Shown here: positions 7,697 to 14,883 of the stretch, in pieces
Layout of the letters: the number at the start of each line of letters is the position of its first letter
How positions within the stretch are numbered: position 1 is the stretch's first letter
DNA from: Microbacterium sp. BH-3-3-3
Lineage (GTDB): Bacteria > Actinomycetota > Actinomycetes > Actinomycetales > Microbacteriaceae
NCBI RefSeq assembly: GCF_001792815.1
Contig: NZ_CP017674.1
Span: 1,798,001-1,862,000, forward strand
Reading direction: 5' to 3'
Length of the DNA stretch: 64,000 bases
Made by a program: the position numbers and the translations under genes
The notes under the pieces: model-generated
Database searches by the model: none
What the model saw: the letters and a program-made list of their open reading frames with translations, nothing else
What the model was told of the DNA's origin: nothing

Positions 7697-8599
7697 ATGA
7701 GCGAAGAGACCACGGAGGAGCGGTCTCCGAAGAAGTGGGGTATGACCGCGGCGGACTTCGCCAAGCGTGCGCAGGAGAACCGTGACCGACACCAGGCGGG
7801 GGCCTCGATCCGTGATCCGTTCGTCGGCGACGCCACCCGTGAGCAGCGCACGGGCCGGATCACCTGGCGACCGGGTGCGATCAACTTCGAACTCGTCGAG
7901 CCGTCTGCGGTGCAGCGGTCGCTCTTCCGCCTAGAGAAGTCGCTGCCCGAACTCGTCTGGAACGCGGCCGCCCTGGAGGGCAACACCTTCACGCTGCCGC
8001 AGGTGCAGACCCTGCTGGATGGTGTCACCGTCGGTGGGAAGAAGCTCGAGGAGGCGGAGCAAATCCTCGCCCTGAGCGAGGGCATGGGCCTGATGATCAG
8101 CGCGGTGCGTGACGGCTCCTTCTCGCTGCGCAAAGAGATGAGTGACCGCATCCACGGTGTGATTGCCAGATACGAAGCGATCGAGTCGGGCAACTTCCGT
8201 GGCGAGGGGAGCGTGCACGGCGGCGGTTCCGTCACGCTCGCCAGCGGCGGGACCGTCGACGGTGACCCGACAGGGAAGAACGGGGAGCAGCTCCGGGAGG
8301 ACTACACGAACCTGCTCGCCGGGCTCGGCGCACTCGGCGATCCAAGAGCCCGCGCCCTGGTGTACTTCGCCTCGGCAACCCGGTCCCAGTTCTACTTCGA
8401 CGGGAACAAACGCACCGCCAGAATCATGATGACGGGCGCGCTGGTCCAGTCGGGCTTCGAGCCCATCAACATCCCCTACGCGCGGCACGAGGAGTTCAAC
8501 GTCGCGCTGGACGAGGTGTTCCGCACGGACGACGGGACCCGGCTGATCTCCTTCCTCACGACATGCACCATGGTGGACCGACGACGAGAACGCCGCTGA
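7697..8599 (+). CDS. Fic-domain protein with degenerate catalytic motif (Gln in place of His)
   Basis: The 300-residue protein has a Fic_N-like helix (AAALEGNTFTLPQVQTLL, about residues 90-107) and the core QFYFDGNKRTAR at 231-242. Aligned with the family pattern HxFx(D/E)GN(G/K)R, the loop DGNKR and following Arg are kept but the catalytic His is Gln and the Phe is Tyr. The inhibitory helix keeps EGN at 94-96 but lacks the Ser/Thr four residues earlier. It therefore may not AMPylate by the standard mechanism, or may have another activity, as Doc kinase or phosphocholine-transferring Fic proteins do. It follows the HTH gene by 3 nt with an AAGGGTGG ribosome site. Likely the toxin/effector partner of that regulator; target unknown. 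Confidence 0.8.
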   Translation: MSEETTEERSPKKWGMTAADFAKRAQENRDRHQAGASIRDPFVGDATREQRTGRITWRPGAINFELVEPSAVQRSLFRLEKSLPELVWNAAALEGNTFTLPQVQTLLDGVTVGGKKLEEAEQILALSEGMGLMISAVRDGSFSLRKEMSDRIHGVIARYEAIESGNFRGEGSVHGGGSVTLASGGTVDGDPTGKNGEQLREDYTNLLAGLGALGDPRARALVYFASATRSQFYFDGNKRTARIMMTGALVQSGFEPINIPYARHEEFNVALDEVFRTDDGTRLISFLTTCTMVDRRRERR

Positions 8600-8660
8600 T
8601 CTGCGGAACCTCCGCGTCGCGTTTCGCACTGCAGTGATGTTGTCTTCGCCGAGAACGCCG

Positions 8661-8690
8661 CCTAGCCACGTTCCTGGCTAGGATGCCGCC
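8661..8690 (+). promoter_or_regulatory. vapBC operator and leaderless -10 box
   Basis: CCTAGCCA (8661-8668) and TGGCTAGG (8675-8682) are a perfect 8-bp inverted repeat with a 6-nt spacer. TAGGAT (8679-8684), which shares the right arm, ends 6 nt before the vapB ATG and fits a leaderless -10 box. A VapBC complex bound to the repeat would cover the promoter, the usual mode of VapBC autoregulation. Confidence 0.65.
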
Positions 8691-8942
8691 ATGATGTACA
8701 ACGTCCTGGAAGCGCGGAACAACCTGTCGAAGTTGATCGCCGACGCCGAGTCGGGGATCGAGGTCACGATCGCGCGCCGCGGGGTGCCGGTGGCGCGGAT
8801 CGTGTCCATCGAGGGCGCCCCGTCACCGACGCGCAACGCTTTCGCGGAGTGGTTGGCTGCACACCCTCTCTCTGCGGAGCGAGCGCGACCGGTCGACGAG
8901 ATCGATGCGATCGTCGCCGAGAATCGGGCCGCCGGGGCGTGA
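8691..8942 (+). CDS. vapB: Type II antitoxin, Phd/YefM (VapB) family
   Basis: The 83-residue protein has the Phd/YefM fold signature: MMYNVLEARNNLSKLIADAE followed by EVTIARRGVPVARIV. These antitoxins bind DNA through the N-terminal part and mask the toxin through a disordered C-terminal tail, here RPVDEIDAIVAENRAAGA. The gene overlaps the PIN-domain toxin gene by 4 nt (GTGA), so synthesis is coupled. Met2 at 8694 is an alternative start, but the -10 box spacing favours the first ATG. Confidence 0.88.
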   Translation: MMYNVLEARNNLSKLIADAESGIEVTIARRGVPVARIVSIEGAPSPTRNAFAEWLAAHPLSAERARPVDEIDAIVAENRAAGA

Positions 8943-9337
8943 TCTACGTCGACAGCTGCCTGGTCATCTACGCGGTCGAGCGCGACGACGACATCGGCGA
9001 GCGCACGCGCGCCGCACTCGCGGCCGCCGACGAGCCGCTCGCGACGAGCCCCCTGGTCATGCTCGAGGCGCTCGTGAAACCGATGCGGGATGCCGACGCC
9101 CAGGCGCAGTCGACCATGTGGAGCGCCTTCGATGCTCTCGAACTGCTGCCGGTGGACCCCGACGCCTTTCTCGACGCGGCGTTGCTGCGTGCCCGCCATC
9201 GAGGCCTGCAGACGGCGGATGCCCTGCATCTCGCCGTCGCCCGACGGGCGGGGTGCCGCGCTCTCTGGACGAACGACTCACGTCTCGAGACGGCGTCGGG
9301 GGGCTTCGCGGTCGACGTCATCGGCAGCGCTCGCTAG
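8939..9337 (+). CDS. vapC: Type II toxin, PIN-domain ribonuclease VapC
   Basis: The 132-residue protein has the acidic PIN residues in order: Asp in MIYVDSCLVIY, Glu in LVMLEALVKP, Asp in LQTADALHLAVA and Asp in LWTNDSRL. VapC toxins are Mg2+-dependent endoribonucleases that typically cut tRNA or rRNA. It starts at a GTG inside the vapB stop region, giving a 4-nt overlap. Length matches the family. No frame damage is seen, so the pair is probably functional. Confidence 0.9.
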   Translation: MIYVDSCLVIYAVERDDDIGERTRAALAAADEPLATSPLVMLEALVKPMRDADAQAQSTMWSAFDALELLPVDPDAFLDAALLRARHRGLQTADALHLAVARRAGCRALWTNDSRLETASGGFAVDVIGSAR

Positions 9338-9409
9338 CACCCCCACCCGCGTCCGCGTGCTCTGCAGCCCCTCCGTCGTTCAAGGCCCTGCCGCTCGTGC
9401 CCCGGCGTC
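9338..9409. other. Short convergent spacer between vapC and the DUF6457 gene
   Basis: I see no clear hairpin with a T-run, promoter or repeat in these 72 bases. Confidence 0.4.
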
Positions 9410-9679
9410 TCAGTGGTTCTCCCACCCGCGCGCGAGTTCCACCACCGCCACCACCGCGGCCTCGGTGTCGGCGGGCGAGCCGCCCGCGCGGCCGGCGACG
9501 AGCCCCGCGACGAAGGCGCTCAACGGCGCCGCGGGCCGGGCCACACCGTTCGCGACGTCGCGCGCGAGGTCGAGGATCAGCGAGATGGGGATGTCGCCCT
9601 CGCCCAGATCGAAACGTTCGGCGAGCGCCGCGCTCCAGTCGTTGAGCGCCTCGGGCGGCAGGGTGCGGGATTCGGTCAT
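9410..9679 (-). CDS. DUF6457 domain protein of the molybdenum cofactor cluster
   Basis: The 89-residue protein (MTESRTLPPEALNDWSAALA at the N-terminus) matches the small DUF6457 family, which in actinobacteria sits beside or fused to MobA. Its function is unknown; the location suggests a role in molybdenum cofactor maturation. The ATG follows GAGGAG at good spacing. Reading upstream in the same frame gives DPALTRDVDTWDDLRAARGG, a copy of the MobA C-terminus, so the gene was probably once joined or directly coupled to mobA and has since been separated by a 176-bp insertion/duplication. Confidence 0.75.
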   Translation of the reverse strand: MTESRTLPPEALNDWSAALAERFDLGEGDIPISLILDLARDVANGVARPAAPLSAFVAGLVAGRAGGSPADTEAAVVAVVELARGWENH

Positions 9680-9704
9680 GGCTGCTCCTCCTCGGGCTGC
9701 TCGA

Positions 9705-9921
9705 AGATCGTCCCACGTGTCGACGTCGCGCGTCAGAGCCGGGTCATCCCGCGCCGCCGTGCACAACCGCGGGCCGCGCCCCGACCCGCCGCTTCGAAGC
9801 ACCTCGTCCCCGGCGTGTCTCCCCATCGCCCCGCCGTTGTGCACGGCGGCCGCGAGCGTCACCGGGCTCGGGCAGCCCGCAGATCGTCCCACGTGTCGAC
9901 GTCGCGCGTCAGGGCCGGGTC
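9705..9921. repeat. 41-bp direct repeat of the mobA tail flanking a 98-bp inverted-repeat element
   Basis: Bases 9705-9745 and 9881-9921 match at 40 of 41 positions; the right copy encodes the MobA residues DPALTRDVDTWDDL. Between them GCCGCCGTGCACAAC (9753-9767) and GTTGTGCACGGCGGC (9836-9850) are perfect inverted repeats bounding 98 bp. The left copy is non-coding remnant in front of the DUF6457 gene. The arrangement looks like an insertion that duplicated the end of mobA, or a tandem duplication followed by loss. Confidence 0.75.
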
Positions 9922-10416
9922 GACCGACACCGGGGTCACCGTCATCCCCCCGAGCAGGGCACGCATCGACGCATCGCGTCCGCGGTCGGGAAGGGGGGAT
10001 GCCGCTGCGCGCAGCGCCGCCGTCCGGTACCGGCCGATCAGCCACTGGCGTCGGCCGTCGTCGAGGCAGACGCCGTCGACGCCCGACGGGAGCGCATCGG
10101 GCAGCAGCGCCACCGCCTGCCCCACGGTCGGCAGGTCGCAGGCGACGACGTAGACCTCATCGGCATCCACCGACGACAGGGCAGCGATAATCCCCGCCAC
10201 CGGGCCGCCGAACGGGGGCTCCTCGCGCACCCACTCGACGTCGAGGCCGGGGGCGAGCTCGGGCGCGGCGACCACGATGCGCTCCACGCCCGCCGCACGG
10301 ACGGCGGTGATCGCCGCGGCGAGGAGCGTTGCGCCGTTCACCTCGAACAGGGGCTTCACCGCGCCGCCGACCCGCGATCCGCGCCCCCCGGCCAGCAGGA
10401 TGGCGTCGGCCCTCAC
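9859..10416 (-). CDS. mobA: Molybdenum cofactor guanylyltransferase MobA
   Basis: The 185-residue protein has the nucleotidyltransferase signature LLAGGRGSRVGGAVKPL near the N-terminus and a central CDLPTV metal-binding segment. MobA couples GMP from GTP to Mo-molybdopterin, giving the MGD cofactor used by DMSO-reductase-family enzymes such as the FdhF/YdeP protein at 17219. The GTG chosen overlaps the moeA stop (GTGA); a second GTG one codon upstream is possible. The C-terminal 14 residues are encoded by the right copy of a direct repeat, whose other copy lies before the DUF6457 gene. Functional with high probability because all core motifs are present. Confidence 0.87.
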   Translation of the reverse strand: MRADAILLAGGRGSRVGGAVKPLFEVNGATLLAAAITAVRAAGVERIVVAAPELAPGLDVEWVREEPPFGGPVAGIIAALSSVDADEVYVVACDLPTVGQAVALLPDALPSGVDGVCLDDGRRQWLIGRYRTAALRAAASPLPDRGRDASMRALLGGMTVTPVSVDPALTRDVDTWDDLRAARAR

Positions 10417-11597
10417 CACAGCATCACGCTCACGAGATCGCCCGCGACGAGATCGGTCTCGCCCGGGGGGACGACCGCCAGGCCGTCGGCATCGCCGAGG
10501 CCGCGGGTGCCGCGCTCGACCGGGCGGGCGAGCCAGCGCGACGGGTCACGGCGGTCGAGGGCGACCGGCACGTACTGCACCCGCTCGGGACGCGCACGCC
10601 ACCCCGCGGCGAGCGCCACGCGCACGGCGGCGCGGCCGAGGTCGACATCGCCCTCGAGTGCACGCAGCGCGGGCCGCACGAACAGCTCGAACGACACCGC
10701 CGCGCTGACCGGGTTGCCGGGCAGGCCGAACAGCAGGGTTCCCGCGGGCGTGCGCCCGAAGCCCTGTGGCTTGCCGGGCTGCATGCGCACGCGATCGAAG
10801 CGCATGAGGTCGCCGAGGGTGTTCTTCACGACCTCGTACGCCCCGGCGCTCACCCCGCCCGAGAACACGACGACGTCGGCCCCGGCCGCCTCCGCCGCGG
10901 CGATCGCGCGGCGGGGTCCGTCGCCCTCGTCGCCCACGCTCGTGCGCAGCACGACCTCGGCACCCGCCTCCTCAGCGAGCCCGGCGAGCAGCACGCTGTT
11001 CGACTCGGGGATCCGACCGCGCGCCAGCGGCGCGCCCGGGGCGACGAGCTCCGAGCCGGTCGACACGACCGCGACGCGAGCGGCGCGCGACACGGTGACC
11101 GTGCCGACTCCGGATGCCGCGATGGCACCCGCCCGCGCCGCGGTGACCCGCAGCCCGTCGGCGACGACGAGGTCGCCCGCGCGCACGTCCGAGCCGCGGC
11201 GGCGGACGTGGGCACCGGGTCCTCGCGGCGGCACGACGATCGTGACCGACTCGACGCCGCCGGCGAGTCCGTGCGCGGTGTCCTCGAACGGAACGACGGC
11301 GAGGGCATCGGTGGGCACGGGCGCCCCCGTCATGATGCGGGCCGCGTCGCCGGCATCCATCCGCGGGTCGAGGTCGGTCCCCGCGGGAAGATCGGCGACC
11401 ACGCGCAGGGTCGCGGGCGCGAGATCGCGCACGGCGAAGCCGTCCATCGCCGAGCAGTCGAAGGCCGGCACGTCGACGGCTGCCCGCGCCGGATGCCGCA
11501 GCACCCGGCCACGGGCCGCCGCCACGTCGCGGGACTCGGGGTCGAGGGGCTCGACCGCGTCGAGGACGGCGGCGAGGTGGTCGGCGACGTCGATCAC
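10413..11597 (-). CDS. moeA: Molybdopterin molybdenumtransferase MoeA
   Basis: The 394-residue protein is typical in length and shows the MoeA motifs: PAFDCSAMDGFAVRD near the N-terminus, RIMTGAPVP, then VVSTGSELV, PESNSVLLAGL, SVGDEGDG, VFSGGVSAGAYEVVK and FGLPGNPVSAAVSF. MoeA inserts molybdate into adenylylated molybdopterin. The GTG start has no clear ribosome site; its first bases overlap the stop of a 10-codon leaderless ORF, so translation is probably coupled to that leader. It is followed by mobA with a 4-nt overlap, giving a moeA-mobA-DUF6457 unit. Confidence 0.93.
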   Translation of the reverse strand: MIDVADHLAAVLDAVEPLDPESRDVAAARGRVLRHPARAAVDVPAFDCSAMDGFAVRDLAPATLRVVADLPAGTDLDPRMDAGDAARIMTGAPVPTDALAVVPFEDTAHGLAGGVESVTIVVPPRGPGAHVRRRGSDVRAGDLVVADGLRVTAARAGAIAASGVGTVTVSRAARVAVVSTGSELVAPGAPLARGRIPESNSVLLAGLAEEAGAEVVLRTSVGDEGDGPRRAIAAAEAAGADVVVFSGGVSAGAYEVVKNTLGDLMRFDRVRMQPGKPQGFGRTPAGTLLFGLPGNPVSAAVSFELFVRPALRALEGDVDLGRAAVRVALAAGWRARPERVQYVPVALDRRDPSRWLARPVERGTRGLGDADGLAVVPPGETDLVAGDLVSVMLW

Positions 11598-11626
11598 GCG
11601 GGGGTCCGTGCGGAGGGGACGGGCAT
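11594..11626 (-). CDS. Putative leaderless 10-residue leader peptide in front of moeA
   Basis: An ATG lies 6 nt after a TACGCT -10 box and starts the peptide MPVPSARTPA, whose TGA overlaps the moeA GTG by 4 nt (GTGA). In actinobacteria the TANNNT-to-start spacing of 6-7 nt is that of leaderless mRNAs, so ribosomes should start at this ATG and reach the moeA GTG, which lacks its own ribosome site. A matching arrangement precedes fdhD. The peptide sequence itself gives no functional clue. Alternatively the ATG is coincidental. Confidence 0.5.
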   Translation of the reverse strand: MPVPSARTPA

Positions 11627-11632
11627 GGTTCC

Positions 11633-11638
11633 AGCGTA
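11633..11638 (-). promoter_or_regulatory. -10 box of the moeA leader transcript
   Basis: TACGCT on the minus strand ends 6 nt before the leader ATG. No strong -35 hexamer is visible. Confidence 0.5.
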
Positions 11639-11820
11639 GGCGCGGGGGTGTGCGGGCGGGCGGGGGCGGGCGGGGGCTGCACGAGCGGGCTGGTCAGGCG
11701 GGCTGGGCGGGCGGGCGCTGCGCGGGTGGCCGGAGCGGGGCGGGCGGGCTAGGCGGCGCCGAGGCCTCGGTGCGGGGCCGGCGCGCGGGCGGCGGAGAGC
11801 GGGGCCAGCGGAGGATCTGG

Positions 11821-11943
11821 GACGAGCGGAGGACGCGAGAGCGGTCCCTCGCCCTCCGCCGGTCCCACCCCCTCCGCTCATCACTCCCGCCCCAGCCCCT
11901 CCGCTCGTCACGCCCGTCCCACCCCCTCCGCTCGTCACCTCGC
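11821..11943. repeat. 27-bp imperfect tandem repeat (3 copies) with an inverted partner
   Basis: From 11863 to 11943 three 27-bp units share the core CCCCTCCGCTCGTCAC with few changes; a partial fourth lies just before. An inverted copy of the core, GACGAGCGGAGG, lies at 11821-11832. The remaining part of this roughly 340-bp gap is low-complexity G-rich sequence without a coding frame I can support. Confidence 0.6.
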
Positions 11944-11975
11944 CGCAACCCCCGGAGCCCCGGACGCGCCCGGTC

Positions 11976-11981
11976 TACCGT
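11976..11981 (+). promoter_or_regulatory. Leaderless -10 box of the DUF1990 gene
   Basis: TACCGT ends 6 nt before the ATG, and no ribosome-binding site is present. Confidence 0.55.
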
Positions 11982-11987
11982 GAAGAC

Positions 11988-12482
11988 ATGGACGACCTGA
12001 CCTACGACGAGGTCGGCGCGACGGCCGGCGAGATGCCCCCGGGGTACCACCACGTCCGCGCCCACCGCGTGATCGGGCACGGCCGCGGCGATTTCGAGCG
12101 CGCGGCCGACGCCCTGCTCGCGGGCGAGGCCCAGCGGCGCGCCGGCGCCCGGGTCGAGCTGTCCGAGACGCCGATGCGCGAGGGCACGCGCGTCACGATG
12201 CGGCTGGGTCTCGGCATCCTGGCGTTCCGCATCCCCTGCCTCGTCGTCTGGGCCGAGCGCACCGACACCTCGGCCGGCTTCGCCTACGGCACGCGTGCGG
12301 GCCACCCCGAACGCGGCGAGGAACGTTTCACGCTGACGCTGCGCCCATCGGGCGAGGTGGCGTTCGACATCGCGGCCTTCTCGGCACCGGGCCGCTGGTT
12401 CACGCGCGTGGGCGCACCGCTCGGCCGTGCCGTACAGGCGTGGATGACGCGGCGATATCTGCGGGCACTCGACGCGCGCTGA
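11988..12482 (+). CDS. DUF1990 family protein
   Basis: The 164-residue protein starts LTYDEVGAT...MPPGYHHVRAHRVIGHG, the diagnostic opening of DUF1990, and has the later segment RFTLTLRPSGEVAFDIAAFSAPG. The family has a SRPBCC-like or lipid-binding-like beta-rich fold and no established function; it is common in actinobacteria and plants. No signal peptide or transmembrane segment is visible. It is a single-gene unit, convergent with the Asp23 cluster. Confidence 0.82.
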   Translation: MDDLTYDEVGATAGEMPPGYHHVRAHRVIGHGRGDFERAADALLAGEAQRRAGARVELSETPMREGTRVTMRLGLGILAFRIPCLVVWAERTDTSAGFAYGTRAGHPERGEERFTLTLRPSGEVAFDIAAFSAPGRWFTRVGAPLGRAVQAWMTRRYLRALDAR

Positions 12483-12591
12483 CCCGGGGTGCCCCGTGTC
12501 GGATGAACTCGGGCCTTCGTCGACGCGGCGGCAGGCCGAGCGTCGCGCTCGCCCCGCGGCGCTCCGCAGCGCGGCGTCGGGGCGCCGCGGC

Positions 12592-12689
12592 GTGCATAAC
12601 TCCTGAGTTCTGGCGGCACCCGACCGCCGCGGGGGCGGAAATCCGCGTGTCGGCCTCAGCGCACCGCCCGATCCTCAGGAGTTGCGCAC
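12592..12689. repeat. 98-bp intergenic element with 16-bp terminal inverted repeats
   Basis: GTGCATAACTCCTGAG (12592-12607) and CTCAGGAGTTGCGCAC (12674-12689) are inverted copies with 14 of 16 matches. The core ACTCCTG also bounds the two elements at 46887 and 47038, suggesting a dispersed palindromic repeat family. No coding frame is supported between 12483 and 12736. Confidence 0.6.
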
Positions 12690-12736
12690 GGGCGGTCGGC
12701 GACGGCTCGGGCACCGAGATCGCCGACGGCGACGCG

Positions 12737-12769
12737 AAGGGCGCCCCGGCCGAAGCCGGAGCGCCCTTT
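12737..12769. terminator. Bidirectional terminator between DUF1990 and the Asp23 cluster
   Basis: AAGGGCGC pairs with GCGCCCTT, with an inner CCGGC-cgaa-GCCGG stem closed by a tetraloop, and TTT follows on the plus strand (AAA-side on the other). It lies between convergent genes. Confidence 0.75.
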
Positions 12770-12783
12770 CGTCGTGCCTGGGG

Positions 12784-13698
12784 TCAGGAGCGGGGACGGT
12801 CGTCTTCCACGACCGACTGCACGCTGTCCGTCGCCGGCGTCTCGTCGTCGGTGCGTACCTCGTCGGCAGCGATCGCGAGGTCGACCGCGGCGTCTTCGAG
12901 GGCCTCGGCGACCACGTCGCGCACGTCTCCGCGGTCGTCGGCGGGCGTGCTCGTGACGGGGCTCTCGGGCTCGAGGCCCTCCGTGACGCGGTCCGCCGCA
13001 GCGATGTCCGCGTCCGCATCGGCGGAGGCCACCCGCTCGCGTGCCGCCTGCACCGTCTGCTCGACAGCGGCTGCGGCACCGGCGGCGACGTCCTTCGACC
13101 TGGCCACCGCGACGTCGACGGTCTCCGACGCGCTGGCGGCGAGGTCCCTCGACTTCGTTACCGCGTCATCGACGGCGGCCGAGGCGCCGGCCGCGACGTC
13201 CTTCGACTTCGCCTTCATGTCGTCGACCGCCTCCGACGCGCGGGCGGCGACGGCATCCGTGCGCTCCTTCACGTCGCCGGCGACGTCGCGGGCGCGGGCC
13301 GACACGGCATCCGCCTTCTGCTCCGCCTCGTCGACGACGTCACGGTCGAACGGGCCGAAGACGCCCGTCACGACCACGTCGACGTCGATCCGACCGCGAC
13401 CGAGGGGCTCGAGCGCATCGCGGACGGCCGTCCGCACGGCATCCGACACCTCGTGCAGCTTGTGCGGGTAGTCCACGACGAGCGAGATGGTGGCGGTGAC
13501 GGAGTCGGCGCGATCGGTGTCGATCTTCACACCGGGCGCGGTGCTCGCGAGTCCCACGCGCTCCCGAACGGCATCCGACGCACGCCCCAGCAGGCTGCCG
13601 AGGGAGTGGACGCCCGAGACGGATCCGGCGGCGGTCGCGGCGAGCGCGGCCGCGGCGTCCAGGGCCGGGGGGTCGATGGCGGGGTCGATGGTTGTCAT
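12784..13698 (-). CDS. Asp23/Gls24 protein with long alanine-rich amphipathic helix tail
   Basis: Residues about 1-115 are an Asp23/Gls24 domain (VHSLGSLLGRASDAV, VKIDTDRADSVTATISLVVDYP, VDVDVVVTGVFGPFD). From about 120 to 235 the protein becomes a Lys/Ala/Asp/Val-rich helix with roughly 22-residue repeats built on the unit SKDVAAGASAAVDDAV, like LEA or apolipoprotein-type membrane-surface helices. An acidic disordered tail follows. It is the last gene of the Asp23 cluster, 19 nt after amaP with a GAGGAG ribosome site. Asp23 proteins form a membrane-associated layer in the cytoplasm and respond to cell-wall stress in staphylococci; here the tail could add membrane or self-association contacts. 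That role is inferred. Confidence 0.83.
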   Translation of the reverse strand: MTTIDPAIDPPALDAAAALAATAAGSVSGVHSLGSLLGRASDAVRERVGLASTAPGVKIDTDRADSVTATISLVVDYPHKLHEVSDAVRTAVRDALEPLGRGRIDVDVVVTGVFGPFDRDVVDEAEQKADAVSARARDVAGDVKERTDAVAARASEAVDDMKAKSKDVAAGASAAVDDAVTKSRDLAASASETVDVAVARSKDVAAGAAAAVEQTVQAARERVASADADADIAAADRVTEGLEPESPVTSTPADDRGDVRDVVAEALEDAAVDLAIAADEVRTDDETPATDSVQSVVEDDRPRS

Positions 13699-13717
13699 GA
13701 CGTCTCCTCGTGGGGTG

Positions 13718-14305
13718 TCAATGCACGCGGGTGTTGTCGTGCGCGAGCTTCGCGCGCAGACCCGAGTGGATCGAGATGTAGGCGCGCAGGTTCTGACCCG
13801 TCAGGGCGGCGAGGTTCGACACGAGGGTGTCGACGTGCTCGGCCACCTGGCGGGGAGAGGTGTTCTGTCGCGGGGTCACCGCGACGTGCAGCACCGACTC
13901 CTTGTTGATCTCGCCGGCGGTGATGCGGGCCGAGAGGATCTCGTCGCGCTCGGCCAGGGCGTTCTTCAGCGCTTCGGAGGCGAAGTTGTCGGTGACCGTG
14001 ATGCGGCCCTCGTCGCTCGCGCTGCCGGTGGACTGCAGGGGTGCCTGACGACGACCGCGCACGGCGGACGAGGCGATGACGATGAGGATGACGGCCAGCA
14101 CCACGAAGGCGGCGACCGCTCCCCAGCCGGCGGACTCGCGACCGAGGCCCACGAGCCAGCCCTGGAAGCCGCCCATGACCGAGGTCCAGGTGTCGGCTCC
14201 GCCGGGGGCGAGCCCGACGAGCAGAGCGAGGGCACCGGCGGCCAGCAGCACGACGGCGACCAGGAAGAGCAGGAAGCGGTTCAGACCGCGACGCGTCGCA
14301 TTCAT
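13718..14305 (-). CDS. amaP: AmaP-like alkaline shock response membrane anchor
   Basis: The 195-residue protein has two transmembrane helices (about residues 10-32 and 60-82) followed by a cytoplasmic domain with LKNALAERDEILSARI and LHVAVTPRQNTSPRQVAEHV. This is the layout of AmaP, which anchors Asp23 at the membrane in Staphylococcus. The gene overlaps the preceding DUF6286 gene by 4 nt and precedes the helix-tailed Asp23 gene. The domain pairing and context make the anchor role likely; the amaP symbol is used by analogy. Confidence 0.75.
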   Translation of the reverse strand: MNATRRGLNRFLLFLVAVVLLAAGALALLVGLAPGGADTWTSVMGGFQGWLVGLGRESAGWGAVAAFVVLAVILIVIASSAVRGRRQAPLQSTGSASDEGRITVTDNFASEALKNALAERDEILSARITAGEINKESVLHVAVTPRQNTSPRQVAEHVDTLVSNLAALTGQNLRAYISIHSGLRAKLAHDNTRVH

Positions 14306-14883
14306 CGGGACTCCTTGGTGTCGGGACGCTGCACGCGCAGGTGGGTGCGCACGGCGGGCGAGAGCTTGTACGAGGTGACCTCTTCTTCGACGAGGCGGCG
14401 CAGCTCGGCTTCGTCGACGGGGATGCCGACCGGGGGCCGCACGGTCACGTCGACCGAGCGGTGGGCCACGCCCACGACGATGTCGTCACGGGCGATGCCC
14501 GACTCGTTGCTCAGGTGCTGGGCGACGGCAGAGGCCACGACGCCGTTGTCGACGACGACGGCACGCTCACCCCACGCCATCTCGTGACGCGACAGGCGTC
14601 CGGGCTTGAGCGCGAGGACGAGAACGAGCACACCCACGAGGGCGAGCACGATGCCGCCGACGATGAACGCGACGGGAAGCAGGGCGGTGGGGGCCGCGAC
14701 GACGGCGTTCAGCGCTTCGCCGGGCGCGACGAGCAGAGCGGGCTGCCCGACCAGGTTGAGGACGATCTCGACCGCGGCGTAGGCCAGGACGAGAAGGAGC
14801 AGCACGGCCACCACGATCATGGCCACGGTGCGCGGCGAGTGGGTCTCGCGGCGCACGACGGTGCGGAGCACGGCGTCGGTCAT
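14302..14883 (-). CDS. DUF6286-type membrane protein of the Asp23 cluster
   Basis: The 193-residue protein has two transmembrane helices (about 19-45 and 68-92) and a C-terminal soluble domain (ERAVVVDNGVVASAVAQHLS, VDVTVRPPVGIPVDEAEL). The soluble part resembles the AmaP/DUF6286 cytoplasmic domain. The ATG overlaps the stop of the preceding gene (TGATG); a GTG one codon upstream is an alternative. Probably a second membrane partner of the Asp23-family proteins. Confidence 0.72.
   Translation of the reverse strand: MTDAVLRTVVRRETHSPRTVAMIVVAVLLLLVLAYAAVEIVLNLVGQPALLVAPGEALNAVVAAPTALLPVAFIVGGIVLALVGVLVLVLALKPGRLSRHEMAWGERAVVVDNGVVASAVAQHLSNESGIARDDIVVGVAHRSVDVTVRPPVGIPVDEAELRRLVEEEVTSYKLSPAVRTHLRVQRPDTKESR

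Noticed and set aside
9680..10045. N-terminal extension of the DUF6457 gene
   Set aside because: The open frame crosses the duplicated mobA tail and overlaps mobA in another frame; the family is about 89 residues and a ribosome site supports the shorter start.
11863..11943. CRISPR-like array
   Set aside because: Units are contiguous 27-bp tandem repeats with no unique spacers, and no cas genes are present.
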